From Thalassobius vesicularis (lineage in GTDB: Bacteria > Pseudomonadota > Alphaproteobacteria > Rhodobacterales > Rhodobacteraceae), in contig NZ_SSMD01000008.1 of the NCBI RefSeq assembly GCF_004799325.1, forward strand, positions 112,777-176,776: DNA of 64,000 nt, read 5' to 3'. The notes beneath the pieces are model-generated. The model worked only from the letters and a program-made list of their open reading frames with translations. It was not told the origin of the DNA and searched no databases. Below are positions 25,423 to 33,685 of this stretch, piece after piece. The first letter of the stretch is position 1, and each line of letters starts with the position of its first letter. The translations under genes and the position numbers were made by a program.

Positions 25423-27429
25423 TCACTCCTCGGATGGCAGGATCTCGGCGATGACCTGGCCGCGATCGACCATGTCCCCATTCGAGACGGATATATTGCT
25501 GGCGATGCCGGCAGCTGCTGCGCGGATCGAGATTTCAAGTTTCATGGATTCCATGACCGCGACCACGTCGCCTTCGGCCACGCTCTGACCGTCGGAGACC
25601 TTGATTTCGACAATCATGCCGGTCAGCGGAGAGGTCACGGCGCGATCCGCCGCGGCATCGCCGCCGGCAAAGGCAAGGGGCGCGGCGGGCCGAAAGACCA
25701 GGCGGCCTTCGGGCGTATCCAGTTCGATCACGCCCGCGTGCAGGCGCGCGTCGATCAGATGGACGGTGTCGCCTTCGCCGACACGCCAACGGCCCGGGGT
25801 CAGTTCACGTGCCGACAGTATCAGCGCCTCGCCTTTCTCCGAACGGATGGTGTACTTGGCACCCGGTTTGACAGGACTGACGCGCAGTTCTTCGGATACC
25901 TCGTCAGAATCGGTAAGCGTCACGCGCTGCCCCGCTTCAATCGCATCGCCGCCCAGTCCAAGCCGCCAGCCGGTAAAGGCATCACGGTTGGTCCAGGGAT
26001 TGGCGTCTGTGTCGCTGCGCGACTGGGTCACGAAGAGAATGGCAGCGGTCGCCTTCCACAGATCTGGGCGGGTCAGGCCGGGTGCCTGTGTCAGCTCATC
26101 CAGCCTGCCGTCGATCCAGCGGGTATGCACCTGCATCCGTTCGAATTCATGGTTTCGCGCCAGCGCCGTCAGAAAGGCGCGATTGGTTTCGACACCTTCG
26201 ACCGCGACATGATCAAGCGCCGTGGCTAGACGTGCCAATGCGGTTTCCCGGTCGGGCGCGTGCACGATCAGCTTGGCGATCATCGGGTCGTAGTAGGGCG
26301 TGACGGCATCGCCTTCTTCGACGCCGCTGTCGATGCGCAGGCCCGATGGCAGGCTGAGCGTGGAGAGCGTGCCCGTCGACGGGGCGAATTGCATCGCCGG
26401 ATCTTCGGCGTAAAGCCGCGCCTCGACCGCGTGGCCGTTGATCGTCAGATCGTCCTGCACCAGTCCAAGGCCCGCGCCTTCGGCAATCCGCAGGTGAAGC
26501 GCGACAAGGTCCAGCCCGGTGATCGCTTCGGTGACGGGATGTTCCACCTGAATGCGCGGGTTCACCTCAAGGAAGAAATACTCGCCACCCGCGACCAGAA
26601 ATTCGACCGTGCCCAGCCCGCGATAGTCCAGCGTTTCGCCCAAGCGCACCGCGTCGCGTGCGATGTCGTCCAGAAGCGTTCGGGGCAGACCCCAGGCCGG
26701 GGCTTCCTCGATGACCTTCTGGTGGCGGCGCTGAAGCGTGCAATCGCGTTCGAACAGATGCACCACATGGCCTTTGCCGTCACCTGCGATCTGCACTTCA
26801 ACATGGCGCGCCTCGGGCAGGAAACGCTCCAACAGCAGCCCTTCGGAGCCGAAGGTGGATTTTGCTTCGCGCAGCGCGCCTTCGATGTCCTCGACCAGCG
26901 TGGTCTCGTCAGTGACGAGCCGTTGTCCGCGCCCACCACCGCCGCCGACCGCCTTGAGCAGCACCGGCAGGCCCATTTGGCGCACCTCCTCGGCAATCTG
27001 CTCGGGATCGGACCGCGCACCTTCGGCGCCCGAAATCACCGGGACGCTGGCCGCCACGGCGGCCTCTTTGGCGCTGGCCTTGTCGCCGAAACGTTCAAGC
27101 GTTTCAGGCGTCGGCCCCATGAAGATCATGCCGGCGGCTTCGACCGAACGAGCAAAATCGGGGTTTTCGGCCAGAAAGCCATAACCGGGATGGATCGCAT
27201 CCGCGCCCACTGATTGCGCAGCGGCAATCACCGCGTCGATTTTCAGATAGCTCTCGGATGCAGGTCCGGCGCCGATACAGACAGATTTGCCAATCTCGCG
27301 GACATGCAGGGCATTGGCGTCGGCCTGCGAATGCACGCCGACGGGAATGATACCGCTGGCCCGCGCAGTGCGCGCGATCCGGCAGGCAATTTCGCCGCGG
27401 TTGGCGATCAGAAGCGTCTTGATTTTCAC
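25423..27429 (-). CDS. acyl-CoA carboxylase alpha subunit (biotin carboxylase + BCCP)
   Basis: 668 aa. Biotin carboxylase domain with VHPGYGFLAENPDF, KAVGGGGGRGQR and EVNPRIQVEHPVTE; a middle BT-type domain; and a C-terminal biotinyl domain with VMESMKLE around 625-632 (usual AMKM replaced by SMKL). It matches methylcrotonyl- or geranyl-CoA carboxylase alpha in length and architecture. The start is GTG at 27429, with AGGAG seven bases upstream. The beta subunit is the adjacent upstream gene. Confidence 0.92.
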   Translation of the reverse strand: MKIKTLLIANRGEIACRIARTARASGIIPVGVHSQADANALHVREIGKSVCIGAGPASESYLKIDAVIAAAQSVGADAIHPGYGFLAENPDFARSVEAAGMIFMGPTPETLERFGDKASAKEAAVAASVPVISGAEGARSDPEQIAEEVRQMGLPVLLKAVGGGGGRGQRLVTDETTLVEDIEGALREAKSTFGSEGLLLERFLPEARHVEVQIAGDGKGHVVHLFERDCTLQRRHQKVIEEAPAWGLPRTLLDDIARDAVRLGETLDYRGLGTVEFLVAGGEYFFLEVNPRIQVEHPVTEAITGLDLVALHLRIAEGAGLGLVQDDLTINGHAVEARLYAEDPAMQFAPSTGTLSTLSLPSGLRIDSGVEEGDAVTPYYDPMIAKLIVHAPDRETALARLATALDHVAVEGVETNRAFLTALARNHEFERMQVHTRWIDGRLDELTQAPGLTRPDLWKATAAILFVTQSRSDTDANPWTNRDAFTGWRLGLGGDAIEAGQRVTLTDSDEVSEELRVSPVKPGAKYTIRSEKGEALILSARELTPGRWRVGEGDTVHLIDARLHAGVIELDTPEGRLVFRPAAPLAFAGGDAAADRAVTSPLTGMIVEIKVSDGQSVAEGDVVAVMESMKLEISIRAAAAGIASNISVSNGDMVDRGQVIAEILPSEE

Positions 27430-27439
27430 GGTTCGCTCC

Positions 27440-29047
27440 TCACATCCTGAACACGCCGAATTTGGTTTCGACCTTGGGTCTGCGCGATGTCACATCCAGC
27501 ATCAGCGCCATGACGTCACGGGTCTCACAGGGCTCGATCACGCTGTCGATCCAAAGGTTGGAAGCAAAATTATAGGCCCCCTGAAAATCTTCGTATTCCT
27601 TGCGGATCGGTGCCTTGAAGGCTTCCTCCTCCTCGGGGGTCCAGCTTTTGCCTTCGCGTTCGTTGATCTGCGCGCGGACCTGAGCCAGCACGCTGGCGGC
27701 CTGTTCCGGCCCCATGATTGCCGACCGTCCCGTCGGCCAGGCAAACATTGCGTCCGGCTGGAACGGGCGGCCCAGCATGGCCAGGTATCCCGCCCCATAG
27801 GAGCCGCCGGTGATAATGGTGAATTTCGGCACCCGGGCCGAAGACATGGCCGTGATCATCTTGGCGCCAGCCTTGGCAATGCCCATCTGCTCGACCTCGC
27901 GGCCCACCATGAAGCCGTTCACATCGGCCAGGAACAGCAGCGGAATATCACGCTGGACGCAGAGATTGATGAAATGCGTGGCCTTCAGTGCGGCTTCGAC
28001 GAAAAGCACGCCTGTATTTGCGAGAATACCGACCTCGTGGCCGTGGATGCGGCCCCAGCCGGTCATGATCGTGTCGCCATAAAGCGGTTTGAATTCGTGA
28101 AAATCGCTCTCATCGACCAACCGAGCCACGATTTCGCGGTTGTCGGTCGGCACCTTGGGGTCGCGGCTGATGAGTCCATAAATCTCTTCGACCGGGTAGG
28201 CGGGCGCACGGGGCGTTTCGGGCGTCTTGCGGGGTTGGGGTTTTTCGCCAAGATGGCTGACAATTTCGCGCGTGATGGCCAGAGCGTGGGCGTCATCTTC
28301 GGCCAAATGGTCTGTCACACCGGAGACGGACGAATGCATCTTGCCGCCACCCAGTTCTTCGGCTTCGACCTTTTCGCCGGTTGCGGCAAAGGTCAATTCC
28401 GGTCCGCCTAGATACATAAAGCCCTGACCGCGCACGATCACCACTTCGTCACAGAGCGCGGGGATATAGGCACCACCCGCGGTGCAGGGCCCCATGACCA
28501 CGGCGATTTGCGGCACACCATCGCCAGACATGCCGATCTGTTGGTGAAAGATGGAGCCGAACTGGCCTTCGTCGGGGAAAAGGTTGGCCTGGTCGGGCAG
28601 GAAGGCACCGCCGGAGTCCACGAGGGTGATGACGGGCAGGCGGTTTTTCCAGGCAATTTTCTGTGCCCGGACGTGTTTGCGGCAGGTGATCCCGAAATAG
28701 GTGCCGCCCTTTACGGTGGCATCATTGGCGATGATCATGCACTGACGGCCTTCGATCACGCCAATACCGGTGATGATGCCGGCGCCGGGTGGAACTCCCT
28801 TGTGCATATTCAGTCCGGCCAACTCGCCGAGTTCCAGAAATGGTGTGCCCGGGTCGATCAGTCGTTCGATCCGTTCGCGCGGCAGGATTTTGCCTTTGTC
28901 CACATGACGTTTGCGCGCCATTTCGGGGCCGCCGACGCGCTGTAAGAGCCGGAGGGCATGTAGTTCATCGACCTTTTCGCGGTAAGACACGTCGTTGGCG
29001 CGGAAGTCGTCCGACGCGGTGTCGAGAAGGGATTTCATTCTAGTCAT
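27440..29047 (-). CDS. acyl-CoA carboxylase beta subunit (carboxyltransferase, MCC-like)
   Basis: 535 aa. ARKRHVDKGKILPRERIERLIDPGTPFLELGELAG, VPPGAGIITGIG, LVDSGGAFLPDQANLFPDEGQFG and GGAYIPALCDEVVIVRGQGFMYLGGPEL define an MCCB-like carboxyltransferase, which carboxylates the gamma carbon of a 3-methyl-2-enoyl-CoA. Its start overlaps the stop of the CoA ligase by four bases. Methylcrotonyl-, geranyl- or another branched enoyl-CoA are candidates. Confidence 0.92.
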   Translation of the reverse strand: MTRMKSLLDTASDDFRANDVSYREKVDELHALRLLQRVGGPEMARKRHVDKGKILPRERIERLIDPGTPFLELGELAGLNMHKGVPPGAGIITGIGVIEGRQCMIIANDATVKGGTYFGITCRKHVRAQKIAWKNRLPVITLVDSGGAFLPDQANLFPDEGQFGSIFHQQIGMSGDGVPQIAVVMGPCTAGGAYIPALCDEVVIVRGQGFMYLGGPELTFAATGEKVEAEELGGGKMHSSVSGVTDHLAEDDAHALAITREIVSHLGEKPQPRKTPETPRAPAYPVEEIYGLISRDPKVPTDNREIVARLVDESDFHEFKPLYGDTIMTGWGRIHGHEVGILANTGVLFVEAALKATHFINLCVQRDIPLLFLADVNGFMVGREVEQMGIAKAGAKMITAMSSARVPKFTIITGGSYGAGYLAMLGRPFQPDAMFAWPTGRSAIMGPEQAASVLAQVRAQINEREGKSWTPEEEEAFKAPIRKEYEDFQGAYNFASNLWIDSVIEPCETRDVMALMLDVTSRRPKVETKFGVFRM

Positions 29048-30435
29048 GGCAGGTCTGGATATTTCCTGAGAACGAAGGCGACCTTGGCGGCGCCAGGTTT
29101 TTCGAAAGTGTCGGCCGCAACCAGGTGAACGTCGGCCTTGAAGACCAAGGATTCGCGCAGGCGCTGCTCGATTTTCTTTTTGAGGGTGACGTCATCGGCC
29201 GGATCGCGATTGGGGCCGCGTTCGACAATCACCGTCAGCGCGCCCTGCGTGGTGTGGCCCTCGAAATCGGCCACGATGCGCATGACGCCATTGGTGTCCG
29301 GCACCATTTCGGTAATGACGCTGTTGATCGCCGACGGGAAGACATTGGCCCCCCGGACGATCAGCATGTCGTCGGTCCGGCCGGTACAGCGGATCTTCGG
29401 CCCGGTGCGGCCGCAGGAGCATTCGGTATCGATCACTTCGATATAATCGCCTGACCGGAACCGCACGAGCGGGCTCGCCTGGCGGCCGAGCGCGGTATAG
29501 ACCATCTCGCCCTCGGCACCTTTTTCCCAGGGGATGATTTCGCCGCTTTCGGGGTCGAGCAATTCGGTGATGATATAGTCCATGTTGACCATGTGCATAC
29601 CCGACTGGGCGTCGCACTCGGCCCAGTATGTCACGCCCAGATCGGTGCCGCCCAGCATCTCGGTGCATTTCGCACCCCAGGCCTTTTCGATCTTTGCCCG
29701 AATTGCGGGAATGCCGCCGCCGGGTTCGCCGCCGACGATCACGCGCTCGATACCCAGTTCGCTGGCCTTGCATCCCAGCACCTCGGGAGCCTTTTCGGCC
29801 AGGTGCAGAACAAAGTTCGGAGCGCCGACCACGCAACGCGGCCGCGTGTCTGCGCAGGCGCGCAGCAGACGTTCTGCACCGCCATCCGCCCCCACCGGCA
29901 CATCGATCGTGCCCATGTACTGCAATCCCTGCATCACCGGGATGCCGCCGACAAAGCCCTTGGCCAGCGAAAACGCGTGCAACACCATATCGCCCGGTCG
30001 CACCCCGTTGGCGAAGAAGCAGCGCGCCGTCATCTCGTGCCACATTTCGGCGTCGGATTCGGTCAGGGCCACATACGAGGGGCTGCCGGTGGTGCCCGAC
30101 GAGGCCTGCATCTGGATGATGTCCGACATTGGTGCCGCGCGGTGCTTGCCGAAGGGCGGTTCCGCAGCAAGGCTTTCGCGGATCTCGGTCTTGTAGGTGT
30201 AAGGCAGCTTCTGCAGGTCTTCGATGCTGCGAATCTCGTCGAAATCGACACCGGCGTCGGCGAACTTTTCCTGATAGAAGGTCGAATTCGACTTGAGATA
30301 GGCCATCTGGTCACGCAGCCGCTCTTCCTGAATACGGCGCACCTCGTCGAGCGGCGTGCCCTCGATCGCGTGCCAGAAGCGATCATTTACCTTGTCGGCG
30401 GCATCCTCCCGCCGGAAGCGCATTCCAAATTGCAT
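29044..30435 (-). CDS. phenylacetate-CoA ligase-family (PaaK-like) CoA ligase
   Basis: 463 aa. Intact P-loop QASSGTTGSPSYVAL near 112, GGEPGGGIP, ECSCGRTGPKIRCTGRTDDMLIVRGANVFPSAI near 360 and a C-terminal EKPGAAKVAFVLRKYP. Unlike the relative at 5356 it should be catalytically competent. It activates a carboxylic acid to CoA in the cytoplasm. GGAGAACGAC precedes ATG 30435. Preceded by an acyl-CoA dehydrogenase in the operon. Confidence 0.88.
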   Translation of the reverse strand: MQFGMRFRREDAADKVNDRFWHAIEGTPLDEVRRIQEERLRDQMAYLKSNSTFYQEKFADAGVDFDEIRSIEDLQKLPYTYKTEIRESLAAEPPFGKHRAAPMSDIIQMQASSGTTGSPSYVALTESDAEMWHEMTARCFFANGVRPGDMVLHAFSLAKGFVGGIPVMQGLQYMGTIDVPVGADGGAERLLRACADTRPRCVVGAPNFVLHLAEKAPEVLGCKASELGIERVIVGGEPGGGIPAIRAKIEKAWGAKCTEMLGGTDLGVTYWAECDAQSGMHMVNMDYIITELLDPESGEIIPWEKGAEGEMVYTALGRQASPLVRFRSGDYIEVIDTECSCGRTGPKIRCTGRTDDMLIVRGANVFPSAINSVITEMVPDTNGVMRIVADFEGHTTQGALTVIVERGPNRDPADDVTLKKKIEQRLRESLVFKADVHLVAADTFEKPGAAKVAFVLRKYPDLP

Positions 30436-30462
30436 GTCGTTCTCCGTTCCAAGCCGTGGCGA

Positions 30463-31623
30463 TCAATAGGATCGTGGCAGGCCCATGACCTTTTCGCCGA
30501 TAAAGCTCAGGCACAGTTCGCGGTTCACCGGCGCTGTGCGCAGCAGGCGGACCAGCGGGTACATTTCGTAAAGTCCCGTATCTTCGGTAAAGCCCGATCC
30601 ACCATGCGCCTGAAGCGCCGCGTCGACCGCTTCGATCCCGGCTTCGGCGGCGGCATATTTCGCCATGTTCGACGACGCACCGGCAGGCAGCTTGTTGTCG
30701 AACTCCCATGCCGCGCGCCGGGTCATCAGACTGGCCATCTCGACCGCTGTGTGCGCCTTGGCCATCGGATGCTGCACGCCCTGGTGCGCACCGATGGGTT
30801 GGCCGAACACATTGCGCTCGGAGGCATAGGCCACGCCCTTGTTCAGGGCGAACCGGCCGATGCCGCAGCACAGTGCGGCCAGGATGATGCGTTCGGGGTT
30901 GAGGCTGTCGAACAGAATCGAGAATCCTTCGTCAACTTCGCCGACCACATCCTCGGGGCCGAGATCCACCTCGTCGAAGAACAGTGTCCACTGCTCCTCG
31001 GGCAGGGGGATCGAGATCTTCACCCGCTGCTTGTCGACGCCTTTTTTCTTCAGATCGACGGCGAACAGGGTAAAGCCGTCGGTCTTGCGGCTGACCTCGG
31101 TATGCGGTTTGGTCCGCGCCACCACGAGGCAGTAGTCGGCCACTTCGGCCCCGGTGATGAAGGTCTTTTCGCCCGACAGGCTGAACCGGTTGCCTCGACG
31201 CTTGGCAAGCGTAGTGGCCTTCATCGTGTTCGACCCGGCCCCCGGTTCGGTGATCGCGAAACAGAACTGGATATCACCGCGGCAGGCGGCCGGCAGTAGC
31301 TCTTTCTTGTGGAATTCGCTCCCGTGGCTGGCGATATGGGCCAGCGACATGGTCGGCCCGACCACCATCATCAAAAGCGGAATGCCGTGATTGGCGGTGC
31401 CTTCCATGAACAGGGCCATTTCGGTCATGCCAAGGCCCGCGCCGCCATATTCCTCGGGCACCATGATGCCGAGGAAGCCGTCATCGGCGATCTGGTGGAA
31501 CATTTCGTGCGGAAACTCGTGCTTGCGCGCGTGTCTCAGCCAGTAATCGTTGTCGAACTTCTGCGCCAGCTGGCCGCCATACTCGTAAATCTGGCGTTGT
31601 TCGTCGTTCAAAGTGAAATCCAT
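30463..31623 (-). CDS. acyl-CoA dehydrogenase
   Basis: 386 aa. MVPEEYGGAGLGMTE, FAITEPGAGSNTMKATT, GEKTFITGAEVAD, ERNVFGQPIGAHQGVQHPMA, and QAHGGSGFTEDTGLYEMYPLVRLLRTAPVNRE. The terminal EIQ Glu is absent; LNPERIILAALC places a Glu at the helix-G base position used by isovaleryl- and long-chain-type enzymes. GAGGACAG SD before ATG 31623. Third gene of the operon from 33590. Confidence 0.88.
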   Translation of the reverse strand: MDFTLNDEQRQIYEYGGQLAQKFDNDYWLRHARKHEFPHEMFHQIADDGFLGIMVPEEYGGAGLGMTEMALFMEGTANHGIPLLMMVVGPTMSLAHIASHGSEFHKKELLPAACRGDIQFCFAITEPGAGSNTMKATTLAKRRGNRFSLSGEKTFITGAEVADYCLVVARTKPHTEVSRKTDGFTLFAVDLKKKGVDKQRVKISIPLPEEQWTLFFDEVDLGPEDVVGEVDEGFSILFDSLNPERIILAALCCGIGRFALNKGVAYASERNVFGQPIGAHQGVQHPMAKAHTAVEMASLMTRRAAWEFDNKLPAGASSNMAKYAAAEAGIEAVDAALQAHGGSGFTEDTGLYEMYPLVRLLRTAPVNRELCLSFIGEKVMGLPRSY

Positions 31624-31632
31624 GTTCTGTCC

Positions 31633-32412
31633 TCAGGCCTTGAATCTGGGGGCGCGCCGGTTCTCGAATGCGTCGAGGCCCTCGGCCACGTCATCGCTGG
31701 GCAGTGCACGCACGGCGGCATCGCGCTCAAGCCGCATCTGTTGGTCGATACCAAGGTCCGCGCCTTCACGCGCCAACCGCTTCATCTCGGCGATGCCGGG
31801 ACGTGAACGGGTGGCGATCTTCTGGCAGTATTCCAGCGAGATCTTGTGCAGATCCGCATCCGGCACGACGTAGTTGACCAGGCCGGCCTCTTTGGCCTCG
31901 TCCGACTTGAGCCAGCGGGCCGAGAACATCAGGTCGAGCGCCCGGCGCTGCCCCATCAACCGTGTTAGCCGCTGCGAGCCACCCCAACCGGGAATCAGCC
32001 CGAATTGCGCGTGCTGATCGCCAAACTGGGCGCTTTCGGCCGCGAAACATACATCGCATGCCAGCATCAGTTCGATCCCGCCGGCCAGACACAACCCCTG
32101 CACTGCCACCACGACAGGGAGGGAGGAGGTTTCGAGCGCACGCAGGTTGTTCATGCCAAAGGCGATGAAATGGTCCAGCGCGGCGGGATCGTTCAATTTA
32201 CCCTTCACTTCCACCAGATCGGCGCCGGTGCAAAAGTGCTTGCCCTGCGCCCGGATGAGGATCGCCCGGATATCCGGGTTCGCCTCGAATTCCGCACGCG
32301 CGACAGAAATACGCTCATGCACCTCAAGTGACAGGCAATTGAATTTCTCGGGGCGGGCCAGTTCGATGATGCCGGTGTTGCCCTCGGAAGTGACGAGGAT
32401 GGGGTCGCTCAT
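31633..32412 (-). CDS. enoyl-CoA hydratase/isomerase-family protein
   Basis: 259 aa. ARPEKFNCLSLEV, QGKHFCTGADLVE, and QGLCLAGGIELMLACD. At the Glu144 position it reads GDQHAQFGLIPGWGGSQRL (His), and at Glu164 RALDLMFSA (Asp), so the classical hydratase pair is altered. It overlaps the upstream dehydrogenase by ATGA. It could be an isomerase or hydrolase as well as a hydratase. Confidence 0.83.
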   Translation of the reverse strand: MSDPILVTSEGNTGIIELARPEKFNCLSLEVHERISVARAEFEANPDIRAILIRAQGKHFCTGADLVEVKGKLNDPAALDHFIAFGMNNLRALETSSLPVVVAVQGLCLAGGIELMLACDVCFAAESAQFGDQHAQFGLIPGWGGSQRLTRLMGQRRALDLMFSARWLKSDEAKEAGLVNYVVPDADLHKISLEYCQKIATRSRPGIAEMKRLAREGADLGIDQQMRLERDAAVRALPSDDVAEGLDAFENRRAPRFKA

Positions 32413-33590
32413 TTCGCGGCTCCCTTCGCCTTCTTGTCATACTGCAGCGCCATGCGACCGACCTTTTCGCGGGCGATCACCAGCTTCTGGATCTGCGCGG
32501 TGCCGTCACCGATCTGCAGGCCGAGCACATCGTTGTAGCGCTGGTGGTGGGGCAGGTCGGTGGTGTAGCCGTAATGTCCGTGCAGGATCAGGCACTGGTG
32601 AAGGATCTCGCAGGCGGTTTTGGGCAGGTACCACTTGCACATGGCGGCCTGAGAGGTGTGCGGCAGGCCACGGTCGCGCAGGTCCAGCGTGTAATAGCAA
32701 AGCTGGCGCATCATGGTCAGTTGGGTCTCGGCCTCGGCCAGGGGAAAGCTGACACCCTGATACTGCACGATCGGGGCTCCGAATGCCTCGCGCTCCTGAA
32801 CGTAGGCCCAGGTTTCATCCACCGACGCTTGCGCGGCCCCCAGGCACTCCAGCCCGATCAGTGCGCGGGAATAGTCGAAGCCCGCCATGATCGTGCCAAA
32901 GGCACGGTCCTGTTCCGCCATCATATTTTCGGCCGGAACGAAAACATCGTCAAAGAACACCGACCCGCGCCCGACAGGCTTGGTGCCGATGTCGTCAAAA
33001 TGGGTGCGCTTGATGCCTTCCTGGTTCAGATCGACGAAAAAGGCGCTGACCCCGCGTGAGCCGCCGTTAGGATCGCCGGTACGGGCAAAGACGACCGCCG
33101 CATCCGCCTGACTGGCAAAACTCATGGATGTCTTTTCACCGTTCAGCCGCCAGCCGTTGCCGGATTTCTCAGCTCTCAGAATCAGGTTCGCCGCATCCGA
33201 ACCGCCGCGCGGCTCTGTCAGGCCCAGGCCAATGACCGCATCACCCGAAACAACCTTGGGCACCCATTCCGACGCGATGTCCTTGGAGGCATGTTTGGCA
33301 ACCATTCCGCCCATGAGAGAGCCCAGAAGCTGCACGTAACTTGCGTTGAAATCGGCATAGGCGATCTCTTCGACGATCAGCCCTGACGTGACAGAGCTTT
33401 CGCCGAGACCCCCGAATTCCTCGGGCAGATCGGCCCCGATCAGCCCCAGTGCGCCCATCTCCTTGATCAGCGCACGGTCGAATGTATGGCCGCTGGCGCG
33501 TTCTTGATATGTGGGCGCAAGCCTTTCAGTTGCGAAGCGCTTTGCGGTCTCGCGAAACGCCTTCTGATCGTCTGTAGGCTGGAATTGCAT
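32409..33590 (-). CDS. acyl-CoA dehydrogenase (first gene of the 11-gene operon)
   Basis: 393 aa from ATG 33590, chosen because AGGAG lies six bases upstream and MQFQPTDDQKAFRETAKRF is a normal family start. LPEEFGGLGESSV, LTEPRGGSDAANLILRAE, LNGEKTSMSFASQADAA, HGHYGYTTDLPHHQRYNDVLGLQIGDGTAQIQK. The usual Glu of DGTxEIQ is Gln (GDGTAQIQ); an alternative Glu (ALIGLECLG) is not at an obvious LER position. Function therefore needs the alternate base or differs. Transcription should start at operator 3. Confidence 0.85.
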   Translation of the reverse strand: MQFQPTDDQKAFRETAKRFATERLAPTYQERASGHTFDRALIKEMGALGLIGADLPEEFGGLGESSVTSGLIVEEIAYADFNASYVQLLGSLMGGMVAKHASKDIASEWVPKVVSGDAVIGLGLTEPRGGSDAANLILRAEKSGNGWRLNGEKTSMSFASQADAAVVFARTGDPNGGSRGVSAFFVDLNQEGIKRTHFDDIGTKPVGRGSVFFDDVFVPAENMMAEQDRAFGTIMAGFDYSRALIGLECLGAAQASVDETWAYVQEREAFGAPIVQYQGVSFPLAEAETQLTMMRQLCYYTLDLRDRGLPHTSQAAMCKWYLPKTACEILHQCLILHGHYGYTTDLPHHQRYNDVLGLQIGDGTAQIQKLVIAREKVGRMALQYDKKAKGAAK

Positions 33591-33632
33591 CGGTGCTCCT
33601 CCCCATGAGCGAAAATCTTCTTTCCAAAAAAA

Positions 33633-33648
33633 TCTAACAAATGTTAGA
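33633..33648. promoter_or_regulatory. TetR-type operator 3, perfect palindrome, divergent promoter
   Basis: TCTAACAAATGTTAGA with perfect arms around AA. Minus strand: TTGATC (33654-33659), 17 bp, TAGATT (33631-33636), about 41 bp before ATG 33590. Plus strand: TAGAAT (33645-33650) is a good -10 for the flavoprotein gene at 33686 but its -35 is weak. One operator could control both directions. Confidence 0.8.
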
Positions 33649-33685
33649 ATGTAGATCAAGTGCAGTTTTGAGGAGGAGAACCAAA

